DNA of 64,000 nucleotides from Skermanella pratensis (GCF_008843145.1 NZ_CP030265.1:2962001-3026000); one strand, 5' to 3'. Positions 43,839-53,038 are shown, counted from the stretch's first letter. The notes: generated by a model from the sequence alone, not told the origin. Numbers and translations: made by a program.

Positions 43839-44522
43839 ATGACGACCAACGGTGTCGACCCGCAAGGGACGCTGACCCAACTCCGGGCTTTCCTGGCACA
43901 GGCGCCGCTGACGGTGGACAGCCGCCTGCCACCGGAACGCGAACTCTGCCGGCAGCTTGGCGTCAGCCGCGGCGAACTGCGCAAGGCTTTGGCAACGCTG
44001 GAGGCCGAGGGTCAGCTGTGGCGGCATGTTGGTAAGGGCACCTTCATCGGCAGTCGCCCGACGGAGAGCCTGGCCGATCTGTCCGTCACGACCAGCCGGA
44101 CCAATCCGGCGGAAGTGATGCAGACAAGGCTGCTGATCGAGCCGGAGATCGCGCGGATGGCTGCGCTCAACGCGACGGCGGCCGACATCGCGGAAATGCG
44201 GACCTGCATGGCGCGCTCGCGGACGGCGGCCTCCTGGCGCCAGTACGAGAGCTGGGACAACCGCCTTCACCGGTCGATCGCCGAGGCCACGCGGAACACG
44301 CTCCTGCTGACCATTTTCGATACGCTCAACGCGGTCAGGCGGGCGGTGGCCTGGGGCCGCCTCCGCGCCAACAGGACCCAGCCCGATCCCCAGCACCACA
44401 GCTTCACCGAGCACGAGGAGATCGTGGCCGCCATCGCCGACCGGGACATGGAGCAAGCCGCTCAAGCGATGCGCCGCCACCTACAGACGGTGGAGCGAAA
44501 GCTTTTGAACCAGCATCAATAG
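43839..44522 (+). CDS. GntR family transcriptional regulator, FCD (FadR-like) subfamily
   Basis: 227 residues. N-terminal winged helix: SRLPPERELCRQLGVSRGEL followed by KALATLEAEGQLWRHVGKGT (about 29-70). The C-terminal FCD domain (~95-220) holds the metal-binding histidine set (DNRLHRSIAEA, HHSFTEHEEIVAAI) typical of ligands that are carboxylic acids. It diverges from the NitT/TauT transporter and probably controls both units of the island; the ligand is not known. Confidence 0.92.
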   Translation: MTTNGVDPQGTLTQLRAFLAQAPLTVDSRLPPERELCRQLGVSRGELRKALATLEAEGQLWRHVGKGTFIGSRPTESLADLSVTTSRTNPAEVMQTRLLIEPEIARMAALNATAADIAEMRTCMARSRTAASWRQYESWDNRLHRSIAEATRNTLLLTIFDTLNAVRRAVAWGRLRANRTQPDPQHHSFTEHEEIVAAIADRDMEQAAQAMRRHLQTVERKLLNQHQ

Positions 44523-44597
44523 CAACAACAGCCAGACGACAACCGAACGCGCCTGAAGCGTCTTGCCGGACATACCGATGTAGTCCGGAAGCTGTGC

Positions 44598-44886
44598 ATG
44601 TCACGCGGCAACTCGCACCACGACCACATCATCGAGACTTTGCTCGGGCGCCCGGCCACCGCCGCGACCTACCTGGGGGAACGGCTGCCGCCTGAGATCT
44701 TGGCGCCCATGACACCAGAGTTGCCTGTGCTGCTGCCGGGCTCCTTCGTCGATTCCGATCAGCGCGACAGCCACACGGACCTCCCTTAACGGCTCGGCCT
44801 GCGGAGCGGCACCAGCGCGCTGGCCCAGTTCGCCTACACCGCTCTCGACAGCCCTGGAAGCGACGACCCTGGACCAAGTCCTGAAC
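44598..44886 (+). pseudogene. Degenerate Rpn/PD-(D/E)XK nuclease (putative transposase) fragment
   Basis: The first 63 codons (MSRGNSHHDHIIETLLGRPA, LPPEILAPMTPELPVLLPGS, FVDSDQRDSHTDLP) match the N-terminus of the Rpn recombination-promoting nuclease/transposase_31 family, where the usual run is LLPGSFVD...R..DLLYRV. TAA follows at 44787-44789. In the other frames the remaining text can still be read as RLGLRSGTSALAQFAYTALD and PWTKS. Only about a third of the usual gene is left, with stops and shifts. It marks an old insertion in the gap between the regulator and the DUF4383 gene. Confidence 0.6.
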
Positions 44887-45014
44887 CCCGAAAAAGGGTG
44901 GCGGTTTTCACGCCGCCGGTCGGAGCCGGATCGCGGAGGATTTTGGGAACCCAAGGGATTTCGCACTGTTGGGCGGCGAGACACGTCCCGTGCAACCCTT
45001 GGGGAAAATCAGCC

Positions 45015-45461
45015 ATGAGCACACGCTACTTCTCACTTGTCTTGGGAATCGTATTCCTTCTGGTCGGCATCGCCGGCTTTATTCCCGGGCTGATGCACAT
45101 GCCCGAACAGGCTGCTGACGTGGAAGTGACCGAGAACTTCGGTCGTCTGTTCGGCCTGTTCCCGGTCAATGCCCTACACAATATCGTTCACATCATCTTC
45201 GGCATCTGGGGCATTGCGGCGTATCGAAGCTATGCGGGAGCACGCGGCTATTCTCGGGCGGTCGCCGTGATCTACGCCGTACTGGCGGTCATGGGCTTCA
45301 TCCCTGGACTGAACACCACGTTCGGCCTGATCCCGCTTTACGGCAATGATATCTGGCTGCATGCCGTCATCGCGATTGCCGCCGCCTATTTCGGGTTCGC
45401 CGTCAAGGACACCGAGGTGAGCCGCAGCAACACGGCGACGACAACCACGCACCGGATCTAA
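45015..45461 (+). CDS. DUF4383 domain-containing membrane protein
   Basis: 148 residues. Four hydrophobic segments; the pattern YFSLVLGIVFLLVGIAGFIP, then ENFGRLFGLFPVNALHNIVH (with HNxVH) and IPLYGNDIWLHAVIAIAAAY (LH) is DUF4383, a family of putative inner-membrane proteins often called stress-associated or plastoquinol-oxidase-like. Function unknown. The C-terminal end is short and basic. It converges on the DUF2934 gene. Confidence 0.85.
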   Translation: MSTRYFSLVLGIVFLLVGIAGFIPGLMHMPEQAADVEVTENFGRLFGLFPVNALHNIVHIIFGIWGIAAYRSYAGARGYSRAVAVIYAVLAVMGFIPGLNTTFGLIPLYGNDIWLHAVIAIAAAYFGFAVKDTEVSRSNTATTTTHRI

Positions 45462-45477
45462 AGGGAACAGCCGCATG

Positions 45478-45504
45478 ATGCCGACCGGAAAGACCGGGCG
45501 GCAT
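45478..45504. terminator. Hairpin between convergent DUF4383 and DUF2934 genes
   Basis: ATGCCGACCGG (45478-45488) and CCGGGCGGCAT (45494-45504) pair with one mismatch and a 5-base loop AAAGA. Probable shared terminator. Confidence 0.5.
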
Positions 45505-45545
45505 CGCCCCATTGGCGTGAGCGGCGCGGCGCAATGGCGGCTGCG

Positions 45546-45941
45546 TCAGGCCTTCGCTGAACGCTTCGGCTTTTCCGGCGGAGCTTTCGGCGTGGCGGCT
45601 TTCCGGCTCTTGGCCTTCGGCTCGGATGGCGGCGTTTCCTCGGCTTTGGGAGACGCCGCCTTTCGGGTGCGTGGCTTGCGCGCCGGGGCTGCCTCGATCG
45701 GCGATTCCTCCTCCGGAGCGGCAGCTTCGGTGGAAAGGGCCGCCTCCGCGGAGCCCAACTGACGGCCAAGATCGTCGGTCGGTCCGGCAGGATCGGCGGC
45801 ATCGTCGACCCAGCCATCCTCGGCCCTGATCTCCTGAACGGCCATGTGCCAGTGTACCTCGCCGCGGCCGTCCGGCCGACCCTCGCGCTCCCAGATTTCG
45901 TAAGCGCGCTGCTTGATCCGGTCTTCCTGTTCAGGCGACAT
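45546..45941 (-). CDS. DUF2934 domain-containing protein with Lys/Ala/Pro-rich tail
   Basis: 131 residues from the ATG at 45939-45941 with GAGGAGGA in front. Residues 1-40 match DUF2934 (QEDRIKQRAYEIWEREGRPD, GEVHWHMAVQEI), a short family of unknown role frequent in Rhizobiales and Rhodospirillales. The tail (~60-131) is rich in Lys, Ala, Pro and Glu with repeated KAASPKAEE/KAATPKAPPEK runs, a histone-H1-like disordered composition, and might bind nucleic acid. Confidence 0.83.
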   Translation of the reverse strand: MSPEQEDRIKQRAYEIWEREGRPDGRGEVHWHMAVQEIRAEDGWVDDAADPAGPTDDLGRQLGSAEAALSTEAAAPEEESPIEAAPARKPRTRKAASPKAEETPPSEPKAKSRKAATPKAPPEKPKRSAKA

Positions 45942-46083
45942 GAAATCCTCCTCGTCTGCTCGTTTCGGATCAGGTTGTTTTGCCCGAAAACACATGCCAC
46001 CTCACGATGTTCCTGGAAAGGAAAATCGACGCTTTCAAGGACTTAGCGGCAATTCGGCGTCACCAGGGTGGCACAAACAAGAT

Positions 46084-46109
46084 GCCCCGGGAAGATAACT
46101 TCCCGGGGC
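46084..46109 (-). terminator. Terminator after actP
   Basis: GCCCCGGGAAG (46084-46094) and CTTCCCGGGGC (46099-46109) form a perfect 11-bp stem with the loop ATAA, 63 bases downstream of the symporter stop. Very stable; on the minus strand it is followed by ATCTTGTTTG. Confidence 0.7.
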
Positions 46110-46171
46110 GTTTCAGTTGGTCGGTCAGGGAGTTTCGTTGAACGCCCGTCTTGGCATCCGAAGATTGGAGA

Positions 46172-47892
46172 TCAGTGAGCCGATGCCCCTTCCGCCCCGA
46201 TGCCGGTCTGGGAGCGGATGTACTGGGCTTCGAATGCCCGCTCCTCGTCGGCCGCGTTCTGGCTCTTGTCCAGCACCGAGAACAGCCAGGACCCGAAGAA
46301 GGCCAGCGTTACGGAGAAGATCGCCGGGTTGTCGTAGGGGAAGGGGCGCTGCCCTTGGGGTGGGCAAGCACGCTCTCCCACACGGTCGGACCCAGGATGA
46401 CCATCACGGTGGCGCTGATCAGGCCCATGAAGCCGCCGATCAGGGCGCCGCGGGTGGTCAGCTTGCTCCAGAACATGGACAGGAAGATGATCGGGAAATT
46501 GGCGCTTGCGGCGATCGCGAAGGCCAGGCCGACCATGAAGGCAATGTTCTGCTGCTCGAACGCGATGCCCAGGATGATCGCCAGGATGCCGAGGCAGACG
46601 GTGGCGATCTTGGAAACCCGGATCTCCTGCTGCTCGTTGACCCGGCCGCGGCGGAACACCGACGCGTAGAGGTCGTGGGACACGGCGGAAGCGCCGGCCA
46701 GCGTCAGGCCCGACACCACCGCGAGGATCGTGGCGAAGGCGACCGCCGAGATGAAGCCGAGGAACAGGTCGCCGCCGACCGCGCGGGCCAGATGGATCGC
46801 CGCCATGTTGGTGCCGCCGATCATGTTGGTGATCGGGTTGACCGTGCCGTCGGGACCGGGCCGGAAGAACTCCGGGTTGTTCATCAGCAGGACGATGGCG
46901 CCGAAGCCGATGATGAAGGTCAGGATGTAGAAGTAGCCGATGAAGCCGGTGGCGTAGAAGACCGACTTGCGAGCCTCCTTGGCGTCGGCGACGGTGAAGA
47001 AGCGCATCAGGATGTGCGGCAGGCCGGCGGTGCCGAACATCAGCGCGATGCCCAGCGAGATCGCCGAGATCGGATCGCTCACGAGGGTGCCTGGCTGCAT
47101 GATCGCGACATGCTTCGGATGCATGTCGACGGCCGCCTGGAACAAGGCGCCGACATTGAAATTGAAATTGACCAGCACCATGATCGCCATGAACGTGGCG
47201 CCGGACAGCAGCAGCACGGCCTTGATGATCTGCACCCAGGTGGTGGCGAGCATGCCGCCGAAGGTGACGTACATGATCATCAGCACGCCGACCAGCACGA
47301 CCGCATAGGCATATTGCAGGCCGAACAGGAGCTGGATGAGCTTGCCGGCGCCGACCATCTGGGCGATCAGGTAGAGCGCCACGACGACCAGCGAACCGGA
47401 GGCCGCGAGGGTACGGATCGGGGTCTGCTGCAGGCGGTAGGAGGCGACGTCGGCGAAGGTGTACTTGCCGAGGTTGCGCAGCTGCTCCGCGATCAGGAAC
47501 AGGATGATCGGCCAGCCGACCAGGAAGCCGATCGAGTAGATCAGCCCGTCGAAGCCCGAGGTGTAGACCAGCGCCGAGATGCCGAGGAACGAGGCCGCCG
47601 ACATGTAGTCGCCGGCGATTGCCAGGCCGTTCTGGAAGCCGGTGATGCCGCCGCCGGCGGAGTAGAAGTCCTTCGCGGTCTTGGTCTTGGATGCGGCCCA
47701 GTAGGTGATCCCCAGCGTTCCCGCCACGAACATCAGGAACATGACGATGGCGGTCCAGTTGGTCGCCTGCTGCTGGACAGTGCCGCCGATCGCGTCGGCG
47801 GCGAATGCCATGCCGGACGCCGCCATGATCGGAGCGGCGACCAGTGCCGCCACGCCGCCCGCCGCCATGGCTCCTTGCGTAAACCTCTTCAT
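46172..47892 (-). pseudogene. actP: Cation/acetate symporter ActP, frameshifted near the C-terminus
   Basis: From the ATG at 47890-47892 the frame encodes a signal-like start and about 12-13 transmembrane segments of the sodium:solute symporter family ([58 protein letters not shown]), all typical of ActP. After AHPKGSAP the frame is lost; the true tail [20 protein letters not shown], then SVLDKSQNAADEERAF, continues one frame over to 46172. One missing C in the run at 46343-46346 explains it, and repair would give 573 residues. Without it the last membrane helix is lost. Its start overlaps the DUF485 gene by 4 bases. Confidence 0.88.
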
Positions 47893-48194
47893 CGCCTGCT
47901 CTCCTCGATGATCTGCCGGTTCAGTTCATCAAACTCGCTGTTGGCGCGGCGCACATAGATGCCGGTCAGCGCGAAGGCCGAGATGATGATCACGAGACCG
48001 AAGGGAATGCCGAGCGTGATCACGCCGTAGACCGGCACGCCCAGCAGGGAGGGCACGAAGGCAACGATCAGGATGAAGCCGTAGTAGAGCGTCAGCATCA
48101 GAATGGAAAGTTGCCACCCGAATTTCGTGCGCTTTTGGGTTAGTTCCGCAAATTTTGGATTGTTTCTGATCTTATGCGTCACTTCTTGTCGCAT
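47889..48194 (-). CDS. DUF485 membrane protein (YjcH-like), partner of ActP
   Basis: 101 residues from the ATG at 48192-48194, chosen because GAGGAGG lies 5 bases upstream; longer in-frame starts at 48236 and 48245 lack a site. Two membrane segments ([20 protein letters not shown] and [20 protein letters not shown]). In E. coli and Vibrio the equivalent yjcH precedes actP and is co-transcribed with acs. Its stop overlaps the ActP start by 4 bases. Role in acetate transport inferred from the operon. Confidence 0.87.
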   Translation of the reverse strand: MRQEVTHKIRNNPKFAELTQKRTKFGWQLSILMLTLYYGFILIVAFVPSLLGVPVYGVITLGIPFGLVIIISAFALTGIYVRRANSEFDELNRQIIEESRR

Positions 48195-48199
48195 TTGGG

Positions 48200-48206
48200 C
48201 CTCCTC
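48200..48206 (-). promoter_or_regulatory. Ribosome site deciding the DUF485 start
   Basis: GAGGAGG on the minus strand, 5 bases before the ATG at 48192-48194. Confidence 0.7.
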
Positions 48207-48323
48207 GGAAGGCTGTTTCTTTATGTCTGCCCTCATCGTGGACAAGGTTTAATACTACAAATCAGCCGTTGGGAGCCCCGACCTTGGTCTAAGTGTTCGA
48301 AATAATTGTGCGGACAGGCGGTG

Positions 48324-51300
48324 ATGGAGACCTGGATCGTTGCGCTGGTGTCGCTTGGAACCCTTTCGGTGTTGTTCGCCGTCGCTTGGCAGGGGGACCG
48401 CTGGTCAGCGGCCGGCCGTGGTGCTGCCCGGGCGCCGATCCTCTACTCCCTGAGCCTGGCGGTCTATTGCACGTCGTGGACCTTCTACGGGTCGGTCGGC
48501 CGCGCCAGCGTCAGCGGCTTCGATTTCCTGCCCATATATCTCGGCCCGATCCTGATGCTGGGTCTGGGCTCGCGGGTGCTGGCCCGCATGATCCGCATCG
48601 CCAAGGCGGAGAACGTCGTCTCGATCTCGGATTTCCTGGCAGCCCGCTACGGCAAGAGCCAGGCCGTCGCGGCGCTGGTCACCGTCACGGCGGTGATCGG
48701 CGTATTGCCCTATCTGGCGCTCCAGCTGAAGGCGATCGCGATCAGCTTCGAAGCCCTGACCGGGGCCGACGCCGGCGATCGCCTGATCTCGACCGACACC
48801 GTGATACTGGTGACCGGAGCGATGGCGGTGTTCTCGATCCTGTTCGGCGTGCGGCACATCCACGCCAACGAGCACCATCGCGGCCTTGTCCTGGCGGTCG
48901 CTTTCGAGTCGGTGGTCAAGCTGGCGGCTTTCCTGGTCGTAGGCGGGGTCGTCACCTTCGCGATCATGGGGGGGCCTGGCGCCCTGTGGGAGCGGGTCGC
49001 GGCCCATCCCCGCCTGTCCGACCTGCTCGTGCCGGACCTGGGGCGGTGGAGCTGGTGGACCATGACGCTGCTGTCCGCCTTCGCGATCCTGTGCCTGCCT
49101 CGCCAGTTCCATGTGGCGGTGGTTGAGAATGTCCATGTCGACGACGTGAAGGCGGCATCCAGGCTGTTCCCGCTCTATCTCGTCGTGATCAACCTGTTCG
49201 TGATGCCGGTAGCATTGGCGGGGGTTCTGCTGTTCCCGGACGGCACCGTCAGTGCCGACACCTTCATGGTTTCGATCCCCATGGCCGAGGGCTGGCCGAC
49301 CGTTGCCCTGATCGCCTTCATCGGCGGACTGTCGGCCGGGACCGGGATGATCATCGTCGCCGCGGTGACGCTCAGCACCATGGTCTGCAACGACGTGGTC
49401 GTCCCCGCCCTGCTCCGCTTGCGGCCACGCACGGCGGCGTGGCGAGACGATCCGGCGCGCATGCTGCTGCTCATCCGGCGCTCCGCGGTGGTCGGCATCC
49501 TGGCGCTCGCCTACGGTTTCCACCGACTGATCGGTGCCGCGTACCCGCTGACCACGATCGGCCTCGTCTCCTTCGCCGCGGTGGCCCAGTTCGCACCGGC
49601 CCTGTTCGGCGGACTGCTCTGGCGGCGCGGCAATCGCGCCGGCGCCATCGGCGGCATCGCCGCAGGCTTCTCGCTCTGGACCTACACCGCCCTGCTGCCG
49701 TCATTGGCGGATGCCGGCTGGATGGATGCGTCCTTGCTGGTAGAGGGACCCCTGGGGCTCGGCTGGCTGAATCCGCGCGCGCTTCTGGGGATGCCGGGCC
49801 CCGATCCGCTTACCCACTCCGTCCTGTGGAGCTTGGGGCTGAATATGGCCTGCTACGTAGTCCTGTCGCTCACGGTTCCGCAGCGGGACGTCGAGAAGCA
49901 GCAGGCGGAACGGTTCGTCGCCATGCGATCCGACGGCAAGTCCGGTACCGTACGGGGGATGACCCGGGTAGCCGATCTCCATGCCCTGGCGGCCCGATAT
50001 GTCGGGAGCGAAAGGGCCGACGCAGTATTTGCCGGCCGGCCTGGATGGCTCGACAAGGCTGATGCCGAAGCGGTGCGGCTGACCGAGAACCTGCTTGCAG
50101 GAGCTTTGGGATCGGCTTCCGCCCGCATCGTCGTGGCCGGCATGCTGAAAGGCGGCCGCCTGTCGCCGGTGGCCGCCCGGTCCATGCTGGACGAGGCTTC
50201 CAAAGCGATCCTCGCCAAGCACGACCTACTGCGCGCGACGCTGGAGAACATCCACCAGGGCATCTGCGTCGTCGATCGCGACGACAGGGTGATGACCTGG
50301 AACCAGCGGTTCGCCGCCTTGAACGGCTTGCCCGAGGGTCTGCTTAAAGCCGACATGCCGCTGTCCCAGATCATGGGGAGCGGGCTGGTCCGCTCCGGCA
50401 GGTTCGAGCGGCGCCAGCCTGACGGCACCGTGCTGGAAGTGGCGGCCGACCCGATGCCCAACGGCGGATTCGTGATGACCTGCACCGACGTGACCGAGCG
50501 CCACCGGACGGCCGCCGCCCTGCTGGAGGCGAACGAGGGGCTGGAGCGGCGGATCGACGAGCGGACGTCCGATCTGGCCGCGGCCAAGGCCGAGGCCGAA
50601 CGGGCCAACCGGAGCAAGACCCGCTTTCTGGCGGCGGCCGGCCATGACCTGATGCAGCCGCTCCATGCGGCCCGCCTGTTCCTCTCGGCGCTGGCGGAGC
50701 GCGATGCCGATCCGCTGATCGGCCAGGTCGACGCGTCGCTCCGCTCGGTGGAGGAATTGCTCGGCGAACTGCTGGACGTCTCCAAGCTGGATTCCGGCGT
50801 GGTTACCGCCAAGGTCGCCGATTTCCGGATCGACGACGTGCTGGGCCCGCTCCGCGACGAGTTCACCGTGCTCGCCGGTCGGCATGGGCTGGCTTTCCGC
50901 ATGGTAGCCTCGACCGCTTCGGTCAGCAGCGACCCGGCCCTGCTCCGCCGCATCCTGCAGAACTTCCTGGCGAACGCGATCCGGTACACGGAGTCGGGGC
51001 GCGTCCTGCTCGGCTGCCGTCGGTGCCGCGACGGGCTGCGGATCGAGGTCTGGGATACCGGCGTCGGCATTCCCGACGACAAGATGAAGGACATCTTCGT
51101 CGAGTTTCGGCAGTTGGATGATGTCCCGGCGGAGCGCGGCAAGGGACTCGGGCTGGGCTTGAGCATCGTCGAACGTTTGGCCGGCATCCTGGGCCACAAG
51201 GTGACGGTTCGGTCGGCGCGCGGCAGTGGAAGCTGCTTCGCGATCGTCGTGCCCTATGCCGCCGCTGCGGTGACCCGGCGGCGCCAGCCTTCCAGGCGGC

Positions 51301-51698
51301 CCAGCCGGGACTTCGGCGAGGCGCTGGTCCTGTGCATCGACAACGATCCCGCCGTGGCGCGCGGCATGGCGACCCTGCTGGAGGGATGGGGCTGCCGCGT
51401 GGTGACCGCCTCGGACTCCGGAAGCGCGCTCGCGGCATTGAGCGGGCGGATCCCCGATGCCATCCTGACCGACTATCACCTTGACTTCGGGTCGACCGGC
51501 CTAGAGGCGCTTGGCGAATTGGAAAGGCACCTGGGAATCTCCGTCCCGGCCGCCCTGATCACCGCCGACCACGGTCCCGCCATTCAGGAAGAGGCCGATG
51601 CCCGAGGCTTGGCGCTGGCTCGCAAGCCGCTCCGGCCCGGCGCCTTGCGGGCGCTGGTGGCACAGCTGGTTGCCCGCGCCCGCCAAGCCGCGGAATAG
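48324..51698 (+). CDS. Hybrid histidine kinase with sodium/solute symporter domain (CrbS/CbrA-like)
   Basis: 1124 residues from the ATG at 48324. N-terminal ~500 residues: a 13-segment SSS symporter-like domain (ILYSLSLAVYCTSWTFYGSV, WTMTLLSAFAILCLPRQFHV). Then a PAS region (~640-730; LENIHQGICVVDRDDRVMTW), HisKA with the phospho-His in FLAAAGHDLMQPLHAARLF (~775), an ATPase domain (N box NFLANAIRYTESGR, G box GKGLGLGLSIVERLAG), and a receiver domain (~1003-1124, Asp near 1047 in LTDYHLDFG). This architecture is that of CrbS/MxtR and CbrA. Placed head to head with the acetate genes, it probably senses acetate-linked carbon flow. Confidence 0.93.
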   Translation: METWIVALVSLGTLSVLFAVAWQGDRWSAAGRGAARAPILYSLSLAVYCTSWTFYGSVGRASVSGFDFLPIYLGPILMLGLGSRVLARMIRIAKAENVVSISDFLAARYGKSQAVAALVTVTAVIGVLPYLALQLKAIAISFEALTGADAGDRLISTDTVILVTGAMAVFSILFGVRHIHANEHHRGLVLAVAFESVVKLAAFLVVGGVVTFAIMGGPGALWERVAAHPRLSDLLVPDLGRWSWWTMTLLSAFAILCLPRQFHVAVVENVHVDDVKAASRLFPLYLVVINLFVMPVALAGVLLFPDGTVSADTFMVSIPMAEGWPTVALIAFIGGLSAGTGMIIVAAVTLSTMVCNDVVVPALLRLRPRTAAWRDDPARMLLLIRRSAVVGILALAYGFHRLIGAAYPLTTIGLVSFAAVAQFAPALFGGLLWRRGNRAGAIGGIAAGFSLWTYTALLPSLADAGWMDASLLVEGPLGLGWLNPRALLGMPGPDPLTHSVLWSLGLNMACYVVLSLTVPQRDVEKQQAERFVAMRSDGKSGTVRGMTRVADLHALAARYVGSERADAVFAGRPGWLDKADAEAVRLTENLLAGALGSASARIVVAGMLKGGRLSPVAARSMLDEASKAILAKHDLLRATLENIHQGICVVDRDDRVMTWNQRFAALNGLPEGLLKADMPLSQIMGSGLVRSGRFERRQPDGTVLEVAADPMPNGGFVMTCTDVTERHRTAAALLEANEGLERRIDERTSDLAAAKAEAERANRSKTRFLAAAGHDLMQPLHAARLFLSALAERDADPLIGQVDASLRSVEELLGELLDVSKLDSGVVTAKVADFRIDDVLGPLRDEFTVLAGRHGLAFRMVASTASVSSDPALLRRILQNFLANAIRYTESGRVLLGCRRCRDGLRIEVWDTGVGIPDDKMKDIFVEFRQLDDVPAERGKGLGLGLSIVERLAGILGHKVTVRSARGSGSCFAIVVPYAAAAVTRRRQPSRRPSRDFGEALVLCIDNDPAVARGMATLLEGWGCRVVTASDSGSALAALSGRIPDAILTDYHLDFGSTGLEALGELERHLGISVPAALITADHGPAIQEEADARGLALARKPLRPGALRALVAQLVARARQAAE

Positions 51699-51707
51699 AC
51701 CGTTCCG

Positions 51708-52388
51708 TCAGGCCGAAGAGATCCGGCCGGCCGGCTCCTCCCGGGGGGCCTCCACCACGAGGCGCCCGGCGGCGATGATCACCTGGGTACGGCTGTGCAG
51801 GCCCAGCTTGCGCAGGATCACGGTCACGTGAGCCTTGATGGTCGCCTCGGATACCGCGAGTTCAAAAGCGATCTGCTTGTTGAGCTTGCCGGCCGTGATC
51901 CCCGCCAGGACCCGGAGTTGCTGGGGCGTCAGGGAGGCGATGCGTTCCGCGAAATCCGGCTCGGCGGCCGGTTCGGGCAGCGCATCCCCCTCGATCGCCG
52001 GAAACCAGTCACCGCCTTCCAGAACAGCGTGCAGCGCCTCGGCGATGGTTTCGATCGGTGCGGATTTCGGAACGAAGCCCGACGCGCCGTACTCCAGCGA
52101 ACGTTGGATCGTCATCCCGTCCTCGAGCGCGGAGACGACGATCACGGGGATGGCCGGGTGTTCGCCACGCAACAGGAACAGGCCGATGAAGCCGTTCATG
52201 CCCGGCATGTGCAGGTCGAGCAGGATCAGGTCGATGGAGTCACGGCGGCTGCCGACCATGTCCATCACCTGATCGAAGCTTCCCGCCTCGATCAGGTCGG
52301 TGTCGGGAAGGGATTGGGCGACGGCATGTCGGAGAGCCGCCCGCATCAACGGGTGGTCGTCGGCTATGAGTACACGATATGCCGGCAT
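51708..52388 (-). CDS. LuxR/NarL-family response regulator (CrbR/ErdR-like)
   Basis: 226 residues. Receiver domain (~1-120) with Asp10-Asp11 (LIADDHP), phosphorylated Asp58 (LILLDLHMPGMNG) and Lys in FVPKSAP; LuxR helix-turn-helix ~155-215 (LTPQQLRVLAGITAGKLNKQ, then VSEATIKAHVTVILRKLGLH). It converges on the symporter-kinase gene with 9 bases between stops and is its probable partner. CrbR/ErdR activates acetyl-CoA synthetase and actP in Vibrio and Pseudomonas. The start at 52388 fits the family. Confidence 0.92.
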   Translation of the reverse strand: MPAYRVLIADDHPLMRAALRHAVAQSLPDTDLIEAGSFDQVMDMVGSRRDSIDLILLDLHMPGMNGFIGLFLLRGEHPAIPVIVVSALEDGMTIQRSLEYGASGFVPKSAPIETIAEALHAVLEGGDWFPAIEGDALPEPAAEPDFAERIASLTPQQLRVLAGITAGKLNKQIAFELAVSEATIKAHVTVILRKLGLHSRTQVIIAAGRLVVEAPREEPAGRISSA

Positions 52389-52474
52389 GTCCGCTCTTTC
52401 GCGTTTCGCTCCCGAAGACCGATTATCGGATTTCGGGCCGGCCGCCACAACGAAAGCAATCGGCTATATCCGCA

Positions 52475-53038
52475 TCAGCCGACGATTCTCCAGGTGCCGT
52501 CCGGCTGCTGGCAGGCCTGTCCGAAGGCCGATTGCACCCTGCCGCCGACCACCACCTGCTGCTGGAACTCCCGGCAATAGGCCCCCGAGGTCGACCATCC
52601 GTCCCGCGTCGTCCGGACGGCACCCATGTTCCCGGTCCGGGGATTGCTCCATTGCACCGGCATCCCGATCGGCGCCGAATAGGCATGCGCCGCTGCCTGG
52701 CGGGCATAGGCCTCGTCGGCCCGGTCCAGCGATCCCCCGATGCCGGAGCCGAGGAAGGCGCCCAGCAGCGTGCCGGCGCCGACCGCCGCCAGCCTGCCGG
52801 TCCCGCCTCCGACAGCAGACCCGGCGAAGCCGCCCAGTGCAGCGCCGCCGAGCGTCCCGAAGGTCTGCTTGGCTCCCGAGCCGAGCCCCAGGGCGCCACC
52901 GGACAGGGCGCCGGGAGAGACACTGACCCCGGTTCCGACGTTGAAGCCGTTGTATCCGGTGCCGTAACCGACGCCGGCATAGGGTGTGCACGCGGCGGCC
53001 AGCGCCGCTACGGCGACCACGGCGATCGGATTTCTCAT
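52475..53038 (-). CDS. Glycine-zipper 17 kDa surface-antigen-like lipoprotein (copy 1)
   Basis: 187 residues. Lipobox at AALAAAC with Cys17, so it is a predicted outer- or inner-membrane lipoprotein (CTPYAG follows; residue 18 is Thr, consistent with outer-membrane sorting). The glycine-zipper segments (GTLGGAALGGFAGSAVGGGT, GTLLGAFLGSGIGGSLDRAD) span ~70-105. The C-terminal domain ends CREFQQQVVVGGRVQSAFGQ and ACQQPDGTWRIVG. The family (17 kDa antigen, OmpA-like modulators) stabilises the envelope; mechanism unknown. Second of a tandem pair. Confidence 0.86.
   Translation of the reverse strand: MRNPIAVVAVAALAAACTPYAGVGYGTGYNGFNVGTGVSVSPGALSGGALGLGSGAKQTFGTLGGAALGGFAGSAVGGGTGRLAAVGAGTLLGAFLGSGIGGSLDRADEAYARQAAAHAYSAPIGMPVQWSNPRTGNMGAVRTTRDGWSTSGAYCREFQQQVVVGGRVQSAFGQACQQPDGTWRIVG

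Noticed and set aside
46117-47958. Long open frame (613 codons) on the plus strand opposite actP
   Set aside because: It is antisense to a clear symporter gene, has a skewed His/Asp/Arg-rich composition typical of GC-rich shadows, and shows no family.
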